A DNA stretch of 43,366 nucleotides, from contig CAYJLW010000035.1 in assembly GCA_964370965.1 (NCBI GenBank), forward strand, positions 1 through 43,366, given 5' to 3'. The notes under the pieces are model-generated. The model ran no database searches. It had not been told where the DNA came from and worked only from the letters and a program-made list of their open reading frames with translations. The DNA is from CAYJLW01 sp964370965 (GTDB lineage Bacteria; Actinomycetota; Acidimicrobiia; UBA2766). Below are positions 40,701-43,366 of this stretch, piece after piece (the first letter of the stretch is position 1; every line of letters begins with the position of its first letter). The translations under genes were made by a program, and so were the position numbers.

Positions 40701-43366
40701 CGTTCACGTCCACGCGGGTCGTGGTCCCGGCCGACATCGTCCGCAGGTATACGGCCCCGTCCCCTTCGAACACGACGCGGTTGCCGTCGTCGCTGACCGC
40801 CGACGGCGACAACCAGCAGCAGTCGGTCAGGTCCGAACCGTCCGTGGCCACGCTCACGCGTTCGACGGTGTGCGCCGTGCGGTCCGCCACAAAGATGTCC
40901 GGTGCCCCGTTCGTGTCCCCCGGGACGAGGTTGGAGGCTTCGGAGTAGAACGCGACATAGCGCCCGTCGCGGCTCAGCGCGGGAGTGGTGCTCTCGCCGT
41001 CGGCCTCCCCGCCGCCCGCGGGGACGCTGGCCCGTTCGGTCACACCGGAGGCCAAGTCGCGCACGAAGACGTCGCCGGCGGAGTTCGTGTCGCCCGCGAC
41101 GAGATCAGGCGCCCAGGACGTGAACGCCACGACGGTGCCGTCCCCGCTCATCGTCGGCTCCTCGGACCAGTCCGAAGCCGTGTCCCCCGCGGGGGTCGTG
41201 CTCAGGGCGATGGTGCTCCCAGTCGCCCGGTCGCGGAGGAAGACGTCGCCCGTGTTCCCGTTGGCGTCGGCGGCCACGAGGTTGGTCGCGTCGGAGGCGA
41301 ACACGACGTAGCGTCCGTCGGGGCTCACCCCGCCCGCGTCCCAGCTCCAGCCGTCCCCCGGACCGCCGTCGGTGGCGGCGGACGCGAGCTCCGGGGGAGT
41401 CGCGTCGCCCGGCTCCGTTGCCGGCTCGTCGCCGGGAGGGATGGCGGCGACGGCGGCTTCGGAGGCGGCAACCTGTTGGGCGAGGACGGTGGCGGCGGTC
41501 TTGGCGGCGTTGGTGGGGCGCCCGAGGAGGACGGGGTCGGTTCCCGAGACCAGCGGCACCTGGGTGCCCACACCGCCGGGTAGCGGCCCAGTGAGGGCGA
41601 AGGTGTGCGCGAGGCCGTCCACGTCCCAGGTGCAGTCCCCCGAAGACACCAACACGGTGGCATCGGCGATCTGTGGTCCGCTCGCCCGGTACACGTTGCA
41701 GAACCCCGTCCCGGCGAAGATCCCGGTGTTGCCGTCGAGGACCTCCAGGGTGAGATCCGGCTGGGTCAGCTCCCCGGACTGGAACGCGCTCGCCGAGACC
41801 ACGTACCAGCCCCCGGGAGTCGCCGCGTCCGGGAACGCCGCCACCGCCGCACCAGCATGATCTGCCCCGGGTTCCCGGGCGAAGGCCAACTCCAGGCGCA
41901 CGTCACCGCCGTAGGTCGCCTCGACCTGGGCCTCCCCGAAACCCGGGTAGGCCCACAGATCCGGCACCTCCCCCATAGCCACCAGGGGGGTCATGACCTT
42001 CTCGAAGGTGTACTCGTGCGCCCAGACCACGAACTTGAAGACGTTCACGACCCCCTGGATCGCTGCGCGCAGGGTGTTCTCGGCCACCCGCAGCACCGAG
42101 TCCCCGATCGCCCCGGCCACCCTCGCGTTCAGGTCCAAGACGTTGCCCGTGATGCCCTCCACCGTGTCGAGCACCCAAGACAGCAAGTAGTCCCCGAAGG
42201 ACCCGAACGCGTTCACGACATCAGCGAGGGAAGTCGACGCCCGCAGATCGAACGCCAGGCCGTCGACGTTGGGAAGGTTCCCCAACACGTGGTACACCTG
42301 GGCCTTCACGAACGGCACGACAGCGGCGACCTGGTCCTGGATCACCCGGTACAGGTCCGGCAACCCCAGATCCTCACCCAAGGCCCGCAACGCCTGCTCG
42401 TCGCTCATGGGCTCCACCCAGCGCGCCACCCGCGACAGCCCATGACGCAGGTACTCACCCAACGCCGCGCGCACCGCCGGGTCCACCGCGAAGAGCGCGA
42501 ACTGCATCCCCGAAGCCACCGTGGCATCCATCTGGGCCCACAAGTCCTCGGACTCCAGGTCGAAACCCCGGATCGTGCGCGCCGCCTTCGCGAGCTCGTC
42601 GAGGATCCAGCCCTGGAGCTCCTCCCCCTTGGAGGTAAGAGTGTTGAGCAACGACTCGGAGGACTTCTTCACCTCGAAAGGCGGCAGCCCGGCGTTGACC
42701 CGCTCGCACATCCCCCCCGTACGGGCCGCGATGTCGTACACGTACAGGACGAGCTCGCAGTTCAGGTCATCGACGTAGGCCCGGATCGTGCGCGGCGCCC
42801 CCGACACCCGGTTCTCGATCACGTCCGCGACGTCGTCGATCGCCCCCGCGATCCATTCCACCCCAGCGTCGAAGATCGTGTCCACCGGCTCGGCCACGAT
42901 GTCGCACACCCCCACGGGCTCGTCCGCGAGCTTCGCGTGGCCCTCCCCGCAGGCACGCGCGACCTTGTCGGCCCATTCCACCAGCCACGCCCGGAACTTG
43001 CCGATCAGGCTGTCCCGCAAGTCGTACACAGCCGGGCGCATGGCCCGGATCGCGTCCGCGATCGACCCGAACGCCATCCGCAACAGGGCGTCGAGCTGGG
43101 CCTCCGCCGGCTCCAACGCGTTGTCGTGCACCCACTGGGCCGCATCCGTCACCGCCCCCATGATCTGATCCAGGAGCCCGAAGATCGCCCCCTCCAGCCC
43201 GTCCGGGAGGCCCAGGCCGGCGACCCAGTCGTGCACCGCCTGCACCACCCCCGCCACCCCGCTCACCGCGTCGGCGAGGCGGGCGTTCGCCCACCGGACC
43301 AGCTGCGCGACCTCCCGCAACCACGGCTGGGCACCCCCCACCTCCAGCGACCACGCCAACGTGTCC
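34795..43366 (-). CDS. Giant exported multi-propeller protein B, partial (N-terminus beyond right edge)
   Basis: The reading frame runs off the right edge with no start; the visible 2,855 residues align with gene A from its residue ~1,684 to its end, so about 5 kb of gene B should lie outside. Order in visible coordinates: helical region to ~470; beta module with CNVY...CTW to ~640; four seven-unit propeller blocks (~656-1067, 1135-1522, 1590-1978, 2037-2457); helical linker; PA14 (~2556-2693); final module ending LTVKYPT. Sequence differs from A throughout most of its length, including different linker residues, but the last ~820 bp are identical. No catalytic motif is visible. As in A, a conserved hairpin follows the stop. 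Function is unknown. Confidence 0.88.
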   Translation of the reverse strand, partial: DTLAWSLEVGGAQPWLREVAQLVRWANARLADAVSGVAGVVQAVHDWVAGLGLPDGLEGAIFGLLDQIMGAVTDAAQWVHDNALEPAEAQLDALLRMAFGSIADAIRAMRPAVYDLRDSLIGKFRAWLVEWADKVARACGEGHAKLADEPVGVCDIVAEPVDTIFDAGVEWIAGAIDDVADVIENRVSGAPRTIRAYVDDLNCELVLYVYDIAARTGGMCERVNAGLPPFEVKKSSESLLNTLTSKGEELQGWILDELAKAARTIRGFDLESEDLWAQMDATVASGMQFALFAVDPAVRAALGEYLRHGLSRVARWVEPMSDEQALRALGEDLGLPDLYRVIQDQVAAVVPFVKAQVYHVLGNLPNVDGLAFDLRASTSLADVVNAFGSFGDYLLSWVLDTVEGITGNVLDLNARVAGAIGDSVLRVAENTLRAAIQGVVNVFKFVVWAHEYTFEKVMTPLVAMGEVPDLWAYPGFGEAQVEATYGGDVRLELAFAREPGADHAGAAVAAFPDAATPGGWYVVSASAFQSGELTQPDLTLEVLDGNTGIFAGTGFCNVYRASGPQIADATVLVSSGDCTWDVDGLAHTFALTGPLPGGVGTQVPLVSGTDPVLLGRPTNAAKTAATVLAQQVAASEAAVAAIPPGDEPATEPGDATPPELASAATDGGPGDGWSWDAGGVSPDGRYVVFASDATNLVAADANGNTGDVFLRDRATGSTIALSTTPAGDTASDWSEEPTMSGDGTVVAFTSWAPDLVAGDTNSAGDVFVRDLASGVTERASVPAGGGEADGESTTPALSRDGRYVAFYSEASNLVPGDTNGAPDIFVADRTAHTVERVSVATDGSDLTDCCWLSPSAVSDDGNRVVFEGDGAVYLRTMSAGTTTRVDVNDNGDPASGTGQWSYQVGSRNASISGDGRYVAFQSWGTNLAGAGEAPDTNVKLDVFRRDLLLGRTRIVSRAAPGVQADNHSGWAGQTDVSRDGRWVVFNSMATNLTGAGGNGRQAVYARDMDTGDVRLLSVTPAGSPGNGDSWESGLIGENLTVVFPSLAADLVPGDANDAPDVFVSDALAPRPATLLATLLAWVASAGVDYLGDLEDRDANDPAERWVEDNLGFRGRLSPEGASVRPDGGFTGQGQVYQVGGVSPDGRYVVFAGDPKDMLPGVVSHVMNVLLRDRFTGTTAALSTTPSGELGSSGVSYFPAMSGDGTVVAFVSYAGDLVPGDTNGRSEVFVRDLSSGATERVVRALGGGEADDSSASPVLSGDGRYVGFVSRAGNLVGGDANGALDAFVLDRVTGVVERVSLGVGGGELTGGISDNPPLYTWPGGPAIGMSDDGGRVVFVYQGGVYVRDRALGTTRRVDVADGGSPANGTSARATISGDGRYVVFASAGTNLAGSGEAPDTNGRVDVFRHDLERGRTRIVSRPAGGAQSDGESGSAPVPGVSRDGRWVVFDSTASNMTGTPGDGQPQMYARDMLTGRVKLLSADPSGTPQGRNLRAVVGGDGTVAVASTGALDPADGNSGNDAYVSDALVPFETWLGSRLSWWLEGKDDDLADLEARRDREDTRRGLMGELADAAVDALAGFVGKGSDTGAGGGPVLVNVTPWGAVENLGDGDLHDRPRSSGDGRFVVFTSGAADLVVGDGNDTDDVFRRDTVSGVTVRVSENVATGGEAPEDKESRFPAVSGDGRYVAYRTEAPNLTAPGATAVVSSGVLVWDAVTGANTLVPGSEGATGDVAISADGRWAVYGREGDNDENARWVYRYDRVGDVTAVVNVPVSGDTPDSFTTSLGVSDDGRHVMFVTDATNMHVGDDGGWVTDALVRDMDAGVTTSVGPDADYTELSGDGRYVVFDSWDDLVAEDTNGEKDVYRAEVGVGVPVLVSVASDGALGTKWSHRPSVSRDGNLVVFLSSAANLAPGTGSNGAVLVRDVTAGVTRLVNVDVEGRALPGWQATETPSMSGDGSRVVFAWDYGGAYLLYSATTNPPPPPGELSVQDARDMLSGFVAAWLGGRSAEQQAAIAANAEELLDRLLGSLAPMFSENGVLADPVLVSASGAGDAANRDVAEAQVSPDGAASVFTSRADNLVAGDTNSRDDVFVSDNAAPGAERVSVATDGTEADDSSANGSASNGASRVAFASDATNLVAGDTNARRDVFVRDRTAGTTVRVSVAGGGTQADGSSYDPEISPDGRYVVFSSDATNLVGGDTNGVRDVFLHDIDTGVTERVSVHSVGAQGIGASGAKTRNNAVVGDDGKCVAFTSDATNLVTGDTNAARDVFVRDRVAGTTTRVSVATDGTQANGSVPTSTYGGSVLSISGDCWYLVFLSDATNLVAGDTNAKTDAFSRELWDGGVTNRMSVGRGGTQGDQSVTAVSVDYDWYYVGFVTRSDMGDATDTNGLADVYVKDPWDAQGTNRAGIGWGGREPNAAATSVSLAYQTAVIASTATNLAQTPPYSRSQAFFVTTLPKDVEVPHDMAAFLSGALDVVEGWTTDSLAATEDPGVLRGLIAAVRELQRRYGSADGVDWVRRRAAGEKVVRDFLGELADIWGADPGDPAQAVLDALERVQGWLGESPAGLEAAYYAGSSPLGTPVAEGVDAGVDFAWGAGGPAGLTDDFSVSWRGRVVAPVTGAVEFTVESDDGARLWVDGRRVLDDWSAPGAGSASATVDLVAGLPVPLRLEYRETSGSAAVSLRWRLPGAATGVVVPASALLAGEPRVGDLPRTITGLERFGDTAAVVMGRANTDVARGVGAPADSLTALLVATAPYDDPQGSLAYGYRDGSDQVTVATTGLDTVTATGSGITVTGTCTRLRVPLVTGPLAPPVKEGPLPCTWRVYDDAGTTRLDVSAAGVTGAAVLPDWRLTVKYPT
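34973..35795. repeat. Identical tract shared by giant genes A and B (copy 2)
   Basis: The partner of 18421-19243, offset by 16,552 bp, identical over 823 bp as far as I can read. Sequence on either side diverges abruptly (for example CCACCTTCTCG here against CCACCTGTTCC in A). Confidence 0.85.
35990..41395 (-). repeat. Four seven-bladed beta-propeller blocks in gene B
   Basis: Same repeat pattern as in gene A: blocks at about 40165-41395, 38795-39960, 37425-38590 and 35990-37250. I count seven units in block 1 (the fourth is short, DDGNRVVFEGDGAVYLR); the other blocks align with those of A. Gene B keeps the short fourth unit in blocks 1 and 2 seen in A, so blade number and irregularities are inherited from the common ancestor. 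Confidence 0.72.

Noticed and set aside
1..43366. tRNA or rRNA genes
   Set aside because: I found no cloverleaf-like sequence or rRNA segment while reading, but I could not run a covariance search.

Overview
The window comes from a very GC-rich actinobacterial genome. Supporting signs are strong G/C third-position bias, frequent GTG starts, short GTGA/ATGA overlaps between genes, a FadR-type GntR regulator, paired HAD proteins and a MalT-like (LAL) LuxR regulator. It looks like a draft or metagenome assembly: there are three N gaps, two of them inside GC-rich fold-back sequence. I cannot place it below phylum; an uncultured Acidimicrobiia-like lineage is only a guess.

Left part (1-18,240): ordinary metabolic and accessory genes in short operons. 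From the left these are a partial eIF2B-like protein (-), two tandem palindromic repeats, a 54-residue membrane peptide (+), a PLP-dependent D-cysteine desulfhydrase/ACC deaminase family enzyme (+, with an artefactual gap near its end), a DUF433 protein (-), and a three-gene membrane/redoxin operon (-). Next come 6-phosphogluconolactonase with a polytopic membrane protein (+), a gntR/small protein/GMC oxidoreductase operon (-) with a FadR-like operator, two adjacent HAD hydrolase-like genes (-), a thioesterase (+), a flavin reductase (-), a ChbG/HpnK-like deacetylase (-), an uncharacterised 194-residue protein (+) and an exported subtilisin-family protease (-). A dispersed hairpin repeat family (about 45 bp, pairing GTGATGCC with GGCATCAC) occurs singly or in tandem at three places.

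Right part (18,243-43,366): two enormous paralogous genes on the minus strand. Gene A is complete (4,537 residues, exported). Gene B is cut by the right edge after 2,855 residues; by alignment about 1,684 N-terminal residues lie outside. Both share this order: (N-terminal beta-rich region, seen only in A), a long alpha-helical region, a beta module with a Cys...Cys-Thr-Trp signature, four consecutive PD40/TolB-like repeat blocks that I count as seven blades each and that are separated by helical linkers, a PA14 domain, and a second beta module with the same signature. A divergent/convergent LAL-type regulator (844 residues) sits between A and B, and its upstream region, shared with gene A, holds a 13-bp-stem hairpin and a 12-bp palindrome. 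The last ~820 bp of A and B are identical at the nucleotide level although the rest has diverged, which points to recent gene conversion. The conserved 3' flank of A carries a 119-bp hairpin insertion that is absent from B.

The giant tandem pair with 28 predicted propeller blades per protein, a dedicated neighbouring regulator and a nearby secreted protease is the most unusual system here. Its function is unknown; an extracellular binding or adhesion role is inference only.
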